From assembly GCF_900100275.1 (NCBI RefSeq), contig NZ_FNET01000003.1, positions 434,001 through 498,000 of the forward strand: a DNA stretch of 64,000 nucleotides, in the 5' to 3' direction. Below the pieces are notes generated by a model that did not search any database, was not told the DNA's origin, and saw only the letters and a list, made by a program, of their open reading frames with translations. Origin of the DNA: Lentzea albidocapillata subsp. violacea (GTDB lineage: Bacteria > Actinomycetota > Actinomycetes > Mycobacteriales > Pseudonocardiaceae). The position numbers and the translations under genes are program-made. Every line of letters starts with the position of its first letter. Positions within the stretch are counted from its first letter, which is position 1. Below are positions 15,462 to 23,908 of the stretch, piece by piece.

Positions 15462-17933
15462 TCACACACTCCTGCTGCTGCGCCGGTCGACGACCGCGAT
15501 CAACTTGCCGCTGCTCTTCGTCCGCTGGAAGTCCGCGAGTGGCACGTTCTCGACGCGCACGGTCAGCAGCCCGTCCTGCTCGACGGCCTCGGACACCTCC
15601 GGATAGAGCGACAGCAGCGTGCGATGGGTGACCGCGGGCTCCGGCGCGCGGCCGTTTTCCAGTCGTACGACCAGCTCTTCGCCCCGAGCGTCCTCGTTCA
15701 GCTCGACCTGGAACGCGCCGGAGTAGCTGTGCTCGTCCTCCAGGATCGTGAGGAACCGCCGGTAGTTCAACGTCTGCGCGGCGGCCCGGAACACGTCTCC
15801 GGTGCGTCCCAGCAGCTCGAACCGGGGCGTCTGACGGCCGCACGGGCAGGCGCCGGGGACCCAGCGGCCCAGGTCGCCGATCTCGTAGCGCTCCAGCCGC
15901 TGGCCCCGCCGCGTGTGCGTGGTGAAGACGAGCCTGCCGGGTTCGCCCGACGAGACGAGACGGTCCGTCTCGCGATCAAGGATCTCCAGCGTGTGCAGAC
16001 CGGTGAACAGGTGGTGCACCTTGCCGGTCGAAGCCTGGCACTGATAGCCGACGGGCCCCGCGTCGACCGTCGCGTAGGCGGCCGAGCGGATGGTCTCGAC
16101 GCCGAACTCGTCCCGCAACCGCGCGATGGCCTGCGCGCCGAAGTGCTCGCCCGCGTAGAAGATCTTGCGGATGCCGCCGTACTCCTTCAGCATCGAGCCG
16201 TGCTCGGCGAAGAGCCGTTGCACGAACGACGGCGCGGTCAGCAGCGTGTCGACGCGGTTGTCCACAATGGCCTGGGCGATCGCGTCGAGCTGGCCCCACT
16301 CGCCGCCCATCGGGAACTGCACGGCGTTCATCCGCTCCAGCGCGGAGAAGAAGCTCACGAAGCTCGCGTACATGTGGCCGTTGAAGAACAGGTTCATGAC
16401 GCGGTCGTGGCGCGGGTCGAGCCCGGTGGCGAGCAACGCCTCGGCGCCGACCCACATCTGCTCGTCCCAGTCGGCCCAGGTGTACGCGGACAGCTTGGGC
16501 GCGCCGGAGCTGCCACCGCTGCGGAAGTACACGTCCGCCGGACGGTCCTGCAGCGTCTCGAAGTCCGCCTTCGGGGTCACCGGGACCGGGGGAACCGGAA
16601 GCTGGCGCGACTCGGCCAGGTCGTCCAGCGAGGCGTCCGCGGCGAACCTGTCGTCGAGCCGCACGGACACCCGGTTGCTGTAGCGCTGCAACGCGTAGAC
16701 GCCGTCGTGCGGCTCGCCGCTGTAGCCGCCGAGCATCGAACCCGGCGTGGTGATCCGCTGCACGCCGACCGAGACGAACGAACGCGCGAGCGCGGCGGTG
16801 TCGGGCCGGTCCGCTGCGAGGCCGACGGTCTGCAGGTAACGGCGCATGGGCCGCAGCACGGAGGTGATCTGCTTGCGCGGCAAGGGCTTGACCCACACCG
16901 TCCGGTACAGCGGCGAGGTGCGCGGCGCGAACCGCACGTCGGCCAGCACGCGCCAGTTCTCGCCGGCGTGCACCTTCGTGAACCCGAGGTGTTCTTCCAG
17001 TTGCGTGACGAGGACGGTGTTCGTGATCTCCGCCCATTCGGCCTGCGACGGCTCGCGGGTCGGTGGTCCCGCCTGCTCCAGCACGGTGGCGAAGCGCTCG
17101 GCGAAGGCGAAGACCTGGGACGAGTCCTCGGTGTCGAGGTAGATCACCTGTGGACTGGAGCAGGCCTGCTGCTCCAGCCGGCACACGTCCGCGGCCAGCG
17201 CGCGCAGGGTGTCCACATCGGACCATGAGTCGCGGGTCAGGTAGGCGAACGACAGCTTCGGTCCCCAGTCGATCACCCGTGCGCCGGGCTTGGCCAGCTC
17301 GGTGACGCCGGTGATCGCCTCCTCGCCGCCCCACACCGCGACGGCGTCGGCGGCGCCGAGCATGCGCGACATCCAGTCGGTGCGCGAAGAGGAGAAGTGC
17401 AGCACGACGAGCCGCGCGGCGATCTGACCGGTCCGGTCGTGCGAGGCCAGTTCGGCGAGCACCTCGGCGGTGAACCCCGAGTCGTCCGACGCGACCTTGA
17501 TGACGTTGAGGTTGCCCGAGAGCAGGCCCTCGACGGCGCTCAGGACGCCGGCGGCGGGTGCGTTGCCCGCCGTCACGTGAGCGAGCAGGCCAAGCGGCAC
17601 CCAGGCCTCGTAGGTGGGCGTACGGAAGTCGAAGCGGACCATGCGGGCCGGGTCGAGGTTGCCGAGCTCGCGCTTCAGCTTGCGTTCCAGCGAACCGCGG
17701 CTCAACGCGTGCCGCAGCGCGTCCAGCGTCTCGTCGACCTCCACCTCGTCGAGGCCCCACGAGACCAGCGACGCGCGGTGCTGGTCCAGGTCCAGCTTCT
17801 CGGCGGCGGCCAGTACGACGAGCGGGTTCAGGCGCGGTCCGGTGATGACCTGCTGGGTGCGGTCGTCCAGCGTGTCGAGCCGCAGCGCCACAGCCTCGTC
17901 GCCGACCCACTCGCCCTGCCAGAAGTGCCTCAT
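15462..17933 (-). CDS. LuxC-type acyl reductase fused to PaaK/LuxE-like ligase
   Basis: An 823-residue two-domain fusion. Residues about 1-430 are a LuxC-like NAD(P)H-dependent acyl reductase: GNAPAAGVLSAVEGL, LNVIKVASDDSGFT and the catalytic Cys258 in EQQACSSPQ, matching the LuxC active site. Residues about 450-823 are an adenylate-forming ligase: RSGGSSGAPKLSAYTW, AYATVDAGPVGY, a CPCG zinc-type cluster and LLGRTGDVF. In luminous bacteria LuxC reduces acyl groups passed from LuxE to fatty aldehyde; here both activities are in one chain. Start and stop overlap the preceding LuxE-like gene by ATGA (17930-17933). The fusion suggests channelling of an acyl-AMP to the reductase. The chain length accepted is unknown. 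Confidence 0.88.
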   Translation of the reverse strand: MRHFWQGEWVGDEAVALRLDTLDDRTQQVITGPRLNPLVVLAAAEKLDLDQHRASLVSWGLDEVEVDETLDALRHALSRGSLERKLKRELGNLDPARMVRFDFRTPTYEAWVPLGLLAHVTAGNAPAAGVLSAVEGLLSGNLNVIKVASDDSGFTAEVLAELASHDRTGQIAARLVVLHFSSSRTDWMSRMLGAADAVAVWGGEEAITGVTELAKPGARVIDWGPKLSFAYLTRDSWSDVDTLRALAADVCRLEQQACSSPQVIYLDTEDSSQVFAFAERFATVLEQAGPPTREPSQAEWAEITNTVLVTQLEEHLGFTKVHAGENWRVLADVRFAPRTSPLYRTVWVKPLPRKQITSVLRPMRRYLQTVGLAADRPDTAALARSFVSVGVQRITTPGSMLGGYSGEPHDGVYALQRYSNRVSVRLDDRFAADASLDDLAESRQLPVPPVPVTPKADFETLQDRPADVYFRSGGSSGAPKLSAYTWADWDEQMWVGAEALLATGLDPRHDRVMNLFFNGHMYASFVSFFSALERMNAVQFPMGGEWGQLDAIAQAIVDNRVDTLLTAPSFVQRLFAEHGSMLKEYGGIRKIFYAGEHFGAQAIARLRDEFGVETIRSAAYATVDAGPVGYQCQASTGKVHHLFTGLHTLEILDRETDRLVSSGEPGRLVFTTHTRRGQRLERYEIGDLGRWVPGACPCGRQTPRFELLGRTGDVFRAAAQTLNYRRFLTILEDEHSYSGAFQVELNEDARGEELVVRLENGRAPEPAVTHRTLLSLYPEVSEAVEQDGLLTVRVENVPLADFQRTKSSGKLIAVVDRRSSRSV

Positions 17934-19084
17934 GCCTTGCCTTTCAGGAGCTCTGCTGCAGCGATGGCGCAGGAACGGTTGCGGGAGACGCCGGCGCGGC
18001 CGAGGATCTCGAACCACGGGGTCTCGTTGCCGCAACCGCACTCCTCAGGTGCGTGCAGTGCGGCCAGGTCACCCATCAGCACGCTCTGGGCGGGCGCCGA
18101 GGTGATGTACGGGGACACGAACTGGATGTAGCCGGACTCGCCGTACGGCAACGGTTCCAGCGTCCGGACGTCCCGGACGATCGCACGTGACCACGTCGGC
18201 ACGTGCAGGTTGTGGTGCGCGCATTCGACGTAGGGCACCGAGTGCTCGACCGAGCCGTAGCTGTCGCGGATCCGCACGTCCGGGATACCGAGCATGCCGG
18301 TCACCTTCGCGCGCAGATCGGACTTGGAAATCTGCTTGTCCGCGTTGCCCTTCCAGCCACCGCCGAACCACACCATCGAGCGATCGTTGAGCCGCAAAGG
18401 TTCTACGCCCATCGCGCGCATGCGGTCGATGGTGAAACTCAGGAACGCCGGGAACCCGAAGATCCGCACCGGCCGGCCGCTGTCCGCGAACCGTTGCAGC
18501 GCACGGATGCTGCCGAACGCGTCGAACTCGTGCCCGCTGCCGGTGTGCGCGAGGCCGTAGTCGACGGACTCCACGGGCGCGAAGTCCGTCATGAACTGGC
18601 CGGTGAACGAGCTGCCGAGCTTCACGTCGGGTGCCGGCTGGTTCAGGTTGATCAGGTAGTGCGCCGGCTCGCGGGAGATGAACCCGTTGTGGTCGTAGAT
18701 CCGCGCGACCATCCGCTGGCCGGCCCGCAGAGTCCAGGCGTCCCAGAACATCTGCGACTTCTGCCCGGTCGTGCCGGAGGAGGTGGCGTGCACGACGACC
18801 TCGGCGCGCGGCACCGACAGCACCTCGTGCATCTTGAAGAAGTTGGCGTGCACGAACGGCTGGTCCGTGATGTCCTTGAGCGGCTTGCCGTTCCACAGGC
18901 TGCGGAAGAACTCGTTGCGCTGCGCGTGCCAGCGGTTCGACTCGTTCATCGCTTCCAGGAACAGGTCCTCGTCGCTGTGGTCGTACGGCGCCGCGATGTC
19001 GCACAGCGCCTGGACGGCGCGCAGCGATGGGTCCGGCACCGTTGCTGGACCTAAGTGCGGGTTCGTGCCCATGGAGGAGTTCAT
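17930..19084 (-). CDS. LuxE-type acyl-protein synthetase
   Basis: A 384-residue LuxE-family protein that would activate a fatty acid with ATP and transfer it to an enzyme Cys. Seen: TSSGTTGQKSQMFWD (P-loop-like), WFGGGWKG, DSYGSVEHSVPY, a CGCG cluster and WFEILGRAG. A Cys lies 12 residues from the C-terminus, close to where the acylated Cys of luminous-bacteria LuxE is found (Cys364 of about 378); this position match is my own reading. The ATG overlaps the GNAT stop (19081-19084), and its TGA overlaps the LuxC-fusion start. It is the most LuxE-like of the three ligases and the probable acyl donor for the LuxC domain. Confidence 0.87.
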   Translation of the reverse strand: MNSSMGTNPHLGPATVPDPSLRAVQALCDIAAPYDHSDEDLFLEAMNESNRWHAQRNEFFRSLWNGKPLKDITDQPFVHANFFKMHEVLSVPRAEVVVHATSSGTTGQKSQMFWDAWTLRAGQRMVARIYDHNGFISREPAHYLINLNQPAPDVKLGSSFTGQFMTDFAPVESVDYGLAHTGSGHEFDAFGSIRALQRFADSGRPVRIFGFPAFLSFTIDRMRAMGVEPLRLNDRSMVWFGGGWKGNADKQISKSDLRAKVTGMLGIPDVRIRDSYGSVEHSVPYVECAHHNLHVPTWSRAIVRDVRTLEPLPYGESGYIQFVSPYITSAPAQSVLMGDLAALHAPEECGCGNETPWFEILGRAGVSRNRSCAIAAAELLKGKA

Positions 19085-20202
19085 GACCAGTAGACTCCGT
19101 TGGTGTTGAGGAACTTCTGCGTCCAGAGCTCGATGTACTGCTCGGTGAAGGGCCGGAACGCCTCGTCGATCGCGAGTCCGCGGAAGTCCGGCGGCTGCGG
19201 TGTGTGCACCATGACCACGTAGTCGTGGTAGACCTCGCCGTCCTTGCGCATCGCCGGGTACAGCGCGACGGGCAGGAAACCGAAGGCCAGCAACGCACTC
19301 AGCTCGTCGAACGCGTGCAGCGGCACGAGCGTCTCGACGTGCGGCGCGCCCAGCCCGGCCAGCGTGTCGATCACGCCGCCGAGGTGCGGGAGCAGTGCCT
19401 GAGGACTCGGCGTTGCACCGAAGATCGTGCAGTAGCCGTCGTGCCGGTTGAGGTGCCCGTAGATCTGGTACTCGCCGCGTTCGTCGGCCAGCAGCACGTT
19501 CGGCCTGTGCAACGGATAGAACCGCCGTGCCGGGTCGTTGATCGTGTGCTCGAAGTGCCGCTGCACGAACTGTGGCGCCTCGATGACCTCCAGCCGCGAC
19601 ACCTCGGCGGCGGTGAAGGTGGTGTCCTCGACGAACTCGGGCAGCGTCGGCATCTTCGCGTGCGTGGCTCTGACGAGCTTTTCCAGGCTTTTGGGCACCT
19701 TGTACACCTCTGCCCGCTGCTCCAGTACGCCGTCGCGGTGCTTGGCCAGCAACGTCATCGTCTCGCGCTTGGCGTGCTTGAACAGGTTCGGCACGAGCCC
19801 GAGCGGGTGGAACCCGTTGCGCAGGCACACCCGTTGCGGCGCGAGGTGGATCGTCCGCGCGGTGCCGTAGACCGAGTCGACCTCGCCGCTCGCGAGCATG
19901 CGGCCGGTGATCTGCCCGACGGCGTGGTGCGCGATGCCGCCGCCCTGCGCGTCCGGGTCCACGACCAGCCCGGCGATCTTGCCGAGGCGGTCCGCGCTCT
20001 CGACGTGCCCGGTGATCGAGGCGACGACCCGGCCGCCACCGCGCCACACCAGCCACGTGGTGCGCGCGGCCGCGATCTCGGCGGCCATGACGTCGGGGTC
20101 GGTGCCCATCGCGATGGGGTAGTTCGCGCCGTGCGCCCGCCGATAGAGCCTGAGCAGATTGTCGACGTCGTCGAGTCGAGCCGGCTCGAACTCGGGTGTC
20201 AC
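19081..20202 (-). CDS. GNAT-family acyltransferase with C-terminal extension
   Basis: A 373-residue first gene of the LuxE/LuxC operon. Residues about 1-160 are a GNAT N-acyltransferase domain with the acyl-CoA-binding loop VVDPDAQGGGIAHHAV. The ~200-residue C-terminal part (from about 175) has GEYQIYGHLNRHDG and DELSALLAFGFLPVAL, perhaps a second, degenerate GNAT-like fold. The start is GTG at 20202, set by a perfect AGGAGG 9-11 bp upstream. It could acylate the amino group of a substrate that the LuxE/LuxC enzymes then act on, or modify their product. The true substrate is not evident. Confidence 0.78.
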   Translation of the reverse strand: MTPEFEPARLDDVDNLLRLYRRAHGANYPIAMGTDPDVMAAEIAAARTTWLVWRGGGRVVASITGHVESADRLGKIAGLVVDPDAQGGGIAHHAVGQITGRMLASGEVDSVYGTARTIHLAPQRVCLRNGFHPLGLVPNLFKHAKRETMTLLAKHRDGVLEQRAEVYKVPKSLEKLVRATHAKMPTLPEFVEDTTFTAAEVSRLEVIEAPQFVQRHFEHTINDPARRFYPLHRPNVLLADERGEYQIYGHLNRHDGYCTIFGATPSPQALLPHLGGVIDTLAGLGAPHVETLVPLHAFDELSALLAFGFLPVALYPAMRKDGEVYHDYVVMVHTPQPPDFRGLAIDEAFRPFTEQYIELWTQKFLNTNGVYWS

Positions 20203-20218
20203 CTGTGTGCCTCCTTTG

Positions 20219-20424
20219 ACCGAAATGAGGCTACTGGCTGGTACAGCCGCCATTCAGGTGGTGGAAGCGCAGGAGCTGCGGAATTGATTCCTGGGGGCGA
20301 GCGGGATCACAACGAGTATCAATTCCTCCTTAATGCACGATGGTGCGAATGGCTCAATATGCGCAGGTAGGACGTGTGACGGAGATCGCGTACCGGAATT
20401 TCGCCCAAACTGGTTGAAATGCAA
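20219..20424 (-). promoter_or_regulatory. probable promoter region of the LuxE/LuxC operon
   Basis: About 200 bp lie between the GNAT start and the cyclophilin terminator. It is clearly less GC-rich than its surroundings (for example 20320-20360) and shows no coding potential on either strand. The operon promoter should be here. No recognisable operator was found. Confidence 0.45.
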
Positions 20425-20457
20425 AGTAGTCGCCGTTTCAGCAAAACGGCGACTACT
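20425..20457 (-). terminator. terminator downstream of cyclophilin gene
   Basis: A 14-bp perfect stem (arms 20425-20438 and 20444-20457, 5-nt loop) lies 15 bp beyond the cyclophilin stop. On the minus strand it is followed by a short T-rich run. Confidence 0.8.
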
Positions 20458-20471
20458 CGGAAAATGAGCAA

Positions 20472-21131
20472 CTAGGCGAGCACGTGCAGAATCCGCACCG
20501 GCTTCTTCGGCGCGCCGTCGAGCAGGCCGTCCGGCTGCGGCACGATCCCGGCCTGCACGATCCGGTCCAGCGTGTCCATGCCGTAGGTGACGTGGCCCAT
20601 CACGGTGTAGAGCGGCTTGATGTTGGCGAACGAATGCACGATGAAGAACTCGCTGCCGTTCGTGCCCGGCCCCTGGTTCCCGTACGCGATGGTGCCGCGC
20701 GGGTAGGTCTCCTTGCCGGTCACCTCGTCGGCGAACCGGTAACCGGGCCCACCCTCCTCGGCGCGGTAGATGTCACCGCACTGCAGCACGCCCAGGCGTG
20801 AGGTGTCGGTCAGGCGCCAGCACTGCGACATCGTGTAGAACCAGCTCCGCGCCAGGTGGGCGAAGTTCTCCACGCCGCACGGGGCGTTGGCGCGGTCGAG
20901 GTGCGCGACGACCACCCCGTAGTTCGTCACGATGGTGACCTTCACGATGCCGCGAGCCGGCACGACGGCCTTGGGCGGCTGGACCGGGCGGGCAGCCGGG
21001 TTCTCCGGCGTCGGGATGAACTCACAGCGCGCCGTGGGCGTGGCCGGTGCGGCGGACGCGACCGGGGCGAGGACGACCATCATCAGGACAGCGAGCAGTA
21101 GCCTCATGAGTGCCGACCGTAGTCGCCGCAT
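20472..21131 (-). CDS. secreted cyclophilin-type peptidyl-prolyl isomerase
   Basis: A 219-residue peptidyl-prolyl cis-trans isomerase exported by a Sec signal peptide (about 1-28, ending ASAAP). The cyclophilin fold shows NYGVVVAHLDRANAPCGVENF at its start, then QCGDIYRAEEGGPGY, FADEV, GTIAYGNQGPGTNGSEFFIV and VMGHVTYGMDTLDRI. The usual catalytic Arg/Phe region of cyclophilin A is replaced in part (CWRLTDTSR), as in many secreted actinobacterial forms. It probably assists folding of secreted proteins. It starts 9 bp after the DUF2306 stop, so the two genes form an operon; a terminator follows. Confidence 0.9.
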   Translation of the reverse strand: MRRLRSALMRLLLAVLMMVVLAPVASAAPATPTARCEFIPTPENPAARPVQPPKAVVPARGIVKVTIVTNYGVVVAHLDRANAPCGVENFAHLARSWFYTMSQCWRLTDTSRLGVLQCGDIYRAEEGGPGYRFADEVTGKETYPRGTIAYGNQGPGTNGSEFFIVHSFANIKPLYTVMGHVTYGMDTLDRIVQAGIVPQPDGLLDGAPKKPVRILHVLA

Positions 21132-21140
21132 AACCCCTTG

Positions 21141-21803
21141 TCAGCTCACGCTGATCGCCTCCCGCTGCTCGACTGCGGCACGCCGGCGAGGCTTGCGCTC
21201 CAGCCACCACTGCGAAAGCAGCAACGGGATGGTCCACCCGGTCCAGGTCGCGATCCCGGCGATCGTGTGCGGCAGCTCCGCCTCCGGCACGCGGTCCGCC
21301 AGTAGCAGGAACGCGACGGCGCCCCAGATCCGGTTCGTGATGATCGAGACCGTCAGCACGAAGCTGCGGATCATCCACTTGCGGTGGTCGCGGAACTGGC
21401 GCCGCCGGGCCGCGCGCCACGCCAGCCCCGTGAACGCCAGCCACAGCACGGCCAACAGCACGTTGCTCACCTGGGCGACCGGTCCGAACGGCGTCATCCA
21501 GCCGATCACCAGCCCGGACAGCCCGGCCGGCAGCACACCGGCGAACACGTACACACGGCCGATGCGGCGGTGCCACACGGGGAAACGGCCACGGAACCAC
21601 GGCCAGATCTGCACCACGCACGTGATGATGGCGATCGACGCGCAGACCACGTGCACGACGAGCAGGGGGAAATGCGGTCCCCAGTCCGACTGCACGCGTG
21701 CCTGCAGACGATCACCGGTCAGGTACGGCGGCAGCGAGAACGCCACGAACGCCACCACCACGAACGCCAACGGGCCCACCCAGGGCTTGCGCAACCACGT
21801 CAT
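21141..21803 (-). CDS. DUF2306-family membrane protein
   Basis: A 220-residue integral membrane protein with about six hydrophobic helices. It matches the DUF2306 layout: a first TM helix after MTWLRKPW, His-rich PLLVVHVV, RFPVWHRRIGRVYVF, and DHRKWMIRSFVL. The paired His residues in this family suggest heme or metal binding, but function is not established. The ATG at 21803 begins immediately before the first helix; the upstream reading is not conserved. It is co-oriented with the cyclophilin gene, 9 bp away. Confidence 0.82.
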   Translation of the reverse strand: MTWLRKPWVGPLAFVVVAFVAFSLPPYLTGDRLQARVQSDWGPHFPLLVVHVVCASIAIITCVVQIWPWFRGRFPVWHRRIGRVYVFAGVLPAGLSGLVIGWMTPFGPVAQVSNVLLAVLWLAFTGLAWRAARRRQFRDHRKWMIRSFVLTVSIITNRIWGAVAFLLLADRVPEAELPHTIAGIATWTGWTIPLLLSQWWLERKPRRRAAVEQREAISVS

Positions 21804-21933
21804 GGCGACACCATGGCCACCCGCGCTGACCGATCGCGCACCGCTCGCTGACGTGGCCTTCTGACACCTCGCTGACACCGGACGGGGTGTAGCTGTCAGG
21901 TCGCTGTGAGCGCCGGTCGGCAGTGTCAGCGCC

Positions 21934-22353
21934 ATGAAGTCGACAGCCCTGATCGCCGCGGCCGCGTTCACGCTCCTCATGGCGCCGGACGCACAGGCCG
22001 CGTCCTGCAGCGGACGCGGGTGCAACGACAAGGACCCGGTGGCCGCTGGGTGCAGTAGTGGTTCGACGACCGCGGACACCGCGCCCATGTACACGGGCGG
22101 TACGGCGGAGCTGCGGTGGTCGCCCGGTTGCAGGACGAACTGGGTGCGGGTCTCGAACTACGCGGGCGGCGACTCGGCTCTGCGCATCACCGTGTGGTCG
22201 AGCAGCGACCGCGTCGGCTTCGTCGCGGCGGGAACGCCCGGCAACCACTGGGGAAACATGGTCTACGCGCCCGGCTGCGCCCGCGGCGAGGTGCTCTACG
22301 TCGACAGGAACGGCGTGCACCGCACTGCCCGCCTCGCGTCGAGCGCTTGCTGA
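21934..22353 (+). CDS. secreted DUF2690-type protein
   Basis: A 139-residue small secreted protein. It has a signal peptide (1-22, ending AQA-A), then a Cys-rich mature part that starts CSGRGCNDKDPVAAGC, the signature of DUF2690. It continues with AELRWSPGC, TNWVRVS and a C-terminal Cys. It contains at least six cysteines, so disulfides are likely. The family occurs in actinobacterial surface and secreted proteins without known activity. It is the first of four consecutive genes for secreted products on this strand and diverges from the DUF2306 gene. Confidence 0.85.
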   Translation: MKSTALIAAAAFTLLMAPDAQAASCSGRGCNDKDPVAAGCSSGSTTADTAPMYTGGTAELRWSPGCRTNWVRVSNYAGGDSALRITVWSSSDRVGFVAAGTPGNHWGNMVYAPGCARGEVLYVDRNGVHRTARLASSAC

Positions 22354-22430
22354 GGGGGCGCGCCGTGACCGGCTACATCACCGACTGACCAATCTCTGCG
22401 GCACCATCGCAAAACCATTGAGGGAGAAGC

Positions 22431-22862
22431 ATGTTCAGCAAGATCGCCAGTACGCTCGGGGCAGCCGTGATCGTCGGTGGCGCGATGCTCGGGCTCACCT
22501 CGCCCGCGCAGGCCGAGTCGGCGCCGGGCTGTGGCCCGGTGACGCAGATCGGTTCCACCGCCTACATCAAGAGCGGCGGCACCAGCATCGGTTCGGTCAA
22601 GCAGTTCAAGGGCTGCAACAAGAACTGGGCCTACGTCTACGTGTGGGAGGGCTTCCGCTCCTCGCACTCCAACTGGGAGGTCTGCGTCTCGGTCGCGACC
22701 GGTTCCAGCGCCCCGTACCTGCTCGAAGGCCTGAAGTGCATCAGCAACAAGGCTGACAACTGGTCGTCGGGCACGAACACGCTGAGCGTGTGCACCCACG
22801 CCGTCGGCAACATCAAGTGGAGCGGCAACACGCCGACCGCCCGGACCAGCATCCGCTGCTGA
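22431..22862 (+). CDS. small secreted protein of unknown family
   Basis: A 143-residue protein with a clear signal peptide (1-28, ending AQAES). The mature part (about 115 residues) has six Cys (near GCGPV, GCNKN, VCVSV, KCISN, VCTHA and the final residue), many Gly/Ser/Trp and a compact beta-rich look. I do not recognise the family. It could be an enzyme inhibitor, an antimicrobial protein or a phage-coat-like fold; none is supported. A strong GGGAGAAGC ribosome site lies before the ATG, and the next small gene starts 1 bp after the stop. Confidence 0.75.
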   Translation: MFSKIASTLGAAVIVGGAMLGLTSPAQAESAPGCGPVTQIGSTAYIKSGGTSIGSVKQFKGCNKNWAYVYVWEGFRSSHSNWEVCVSVATGSSAPYLLEGLKCISNKADNWSSGTNTLSVCTHAVGNIKWSGNTPTARTSIRC

Positions 22863-22863
22863 C

Positions 22864-23028
22864 ATGAGGACGACCGTCCTCGCGGCGGTCACAGCCCTGG
22901 CCGTGCCGGTGCCTCTCACGAGCGCCGGCACGGCCCAGGCCGAGGTCCGCGACGGGTGGAGCGTCCGGATCTGCGAGCTCAACAGCCATGGCACGCCGTA
23001 CTCCAAGGTCCGCCGGACCTTCGGGTGA
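22864..23028 (+). CDS. 54-residue putative secreted peptide
   Basis: A short frame starting MRTTVLAAVTALAV with a signal-peptide-like N-terminus cleaved near TAQAEV, leaving about 28 mature residues (RDGWSVRICELNSHG...). It begins 1 bp after the stop of the previous secreted-protein gene and ends 13 bp before the M23 peptidase start, so translational coupling is likely. It has one Cys. It could be a secreted signal peptide, or the truncated start of a lost gene. No family match. Confidence 0.5.
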   Translation: MRTTVLAAVTALAVPVPLTSAGTAQAEVRDGWSVRICELNSHGTPYSKVRRTFG

Positions 23029-23041
23029 ACGAGGGGAAGTC

Positions 23042-23908
23042 ATGAACGTCAAGAGAATCGTGTCCGCCGTCGCGGGCCTCGCCGTCGGGATCGGGGTGCT
23101 CGTGGCCATCGCGCCGCAGGCCTCGGCCGCCACCAACTGGCAGATGCCGTTCCCGTGCGGGCAGACGTGGACGGGCCAGACCCGCGGCCCGAACGACGCG
23201 AACCCGCACAAACCGCTGGCGGCCATCGACTTCAGCCGCGCCAACGCCCAGGGCGACGTCGTCGTCGCGTCGGCGGCGGGCAAGGTCAGCAAGGTCCGCA
23301 ACGAGGGCAACACCAGCTACGGCCGCTGGATCGAGATCGACCACGGCAGCGGCTGGACCACCCGGTACGCCCACCTGTCCGTGCAGAGCGTCTCGGTCGG
23401 CCAGAGCGTCACGCAGGGCCAGAAGATCGGCAACGTCGGCAGCACCGGCGGCTCGACCGGCCCGCACCTGCACTTCGAGCAGCTGAAGAACGGCACCCCG
23501 CAGCGCGTCGTGATGAACGGCTCGCAGGCCCTGTACTACGGCTCGAAGAGCTACAAGAGCAACAACTGCGGCGGCGGTGGCGCCACCAACCCCTACACGC
23601 CCGAGGAGGCCTGTGGCGCCGGCTACAAGGTCATCGACGGTGCGAACGTGACCGGTGCGCGGGTCTCCCTGCTGTACAACGCCTCCAACGGCTACAACTG
23701 CGTGGTCGCGATCAAGACCACCAAGATCGGCACGGCGTCCGACGTCGGCGCGTTCCTCGAGGTGCAGGGCGCCGCACGCACGACCGACCGTGACGAGTAC
23801 GGCTACTACGCCGGCCCGGTGAAGAAGAAGGCGCCCGGCAAGTGCGTCAAGTGGGGCGGCATGGTCGGTTCCTCCAGCTACACCAGCGGTTTCGAGCACT
23901 GCGCCTGA
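23042..23908 (+). CDS. secreted M23-family metallopeptidase (lytic, LasA-like)
   Basis: A 288-residue secreted zinc endopeptidase. Signal peptide 1-29 (ending QASAA). The M23 fold has the metal ligands His and Asp in NPHKPLAAIDF and the HxH in TGPHLHFEQ, with GWTTRYAHLSV between. The C-terminal ~95 residues (from NPYTPEEAC) form a Cys-containing accessory domain, perhaps a cell-wall or substrate binder. Such enzymes cut glycine- or peptide-bridged peptidoglycan and can lyse competing bacteria or remodel the host wall. The ATG at 23042 follows GAGGGGAAG. Its TGA abuts the stop of the SARP gene in a shared TGATCA. Confidence 0.9.
   Translation: MNVKRIVSAVAGLAVGIGVLVAIAPQASAATNWQMPFPCGQTWTGQTRGPNDANPHKPLAAIDFSRANAQGDVVVASAAGKVSKVRNEGNTSYGRWIEIDHGSGWTTRYAHLSVQSVSVGQSVTQGQKIGNVGSTGGSTGPHLHFEQLKNGTPQRVVMNGSQALYYGSKSYKSNNCGGGGATNPYTPEEACGAGYKVIDGANVTGARVSLLYNASNGYNCVVAIKTTKIGTASDVGAFLEVQGAARTTDRDEYGYYAGPVKKKAPGKCVKWGGMVGSSSYTSGFEHCA

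Noticed and set aside
15000-20300. Long open frames on the plus strand opposite the LuxE/LuxC operon
   Set aside because: They are GC-rich shadows with Arg/Gly/Ala-biased sequence and no family motifs; the minus-strand genes explain the region fully.
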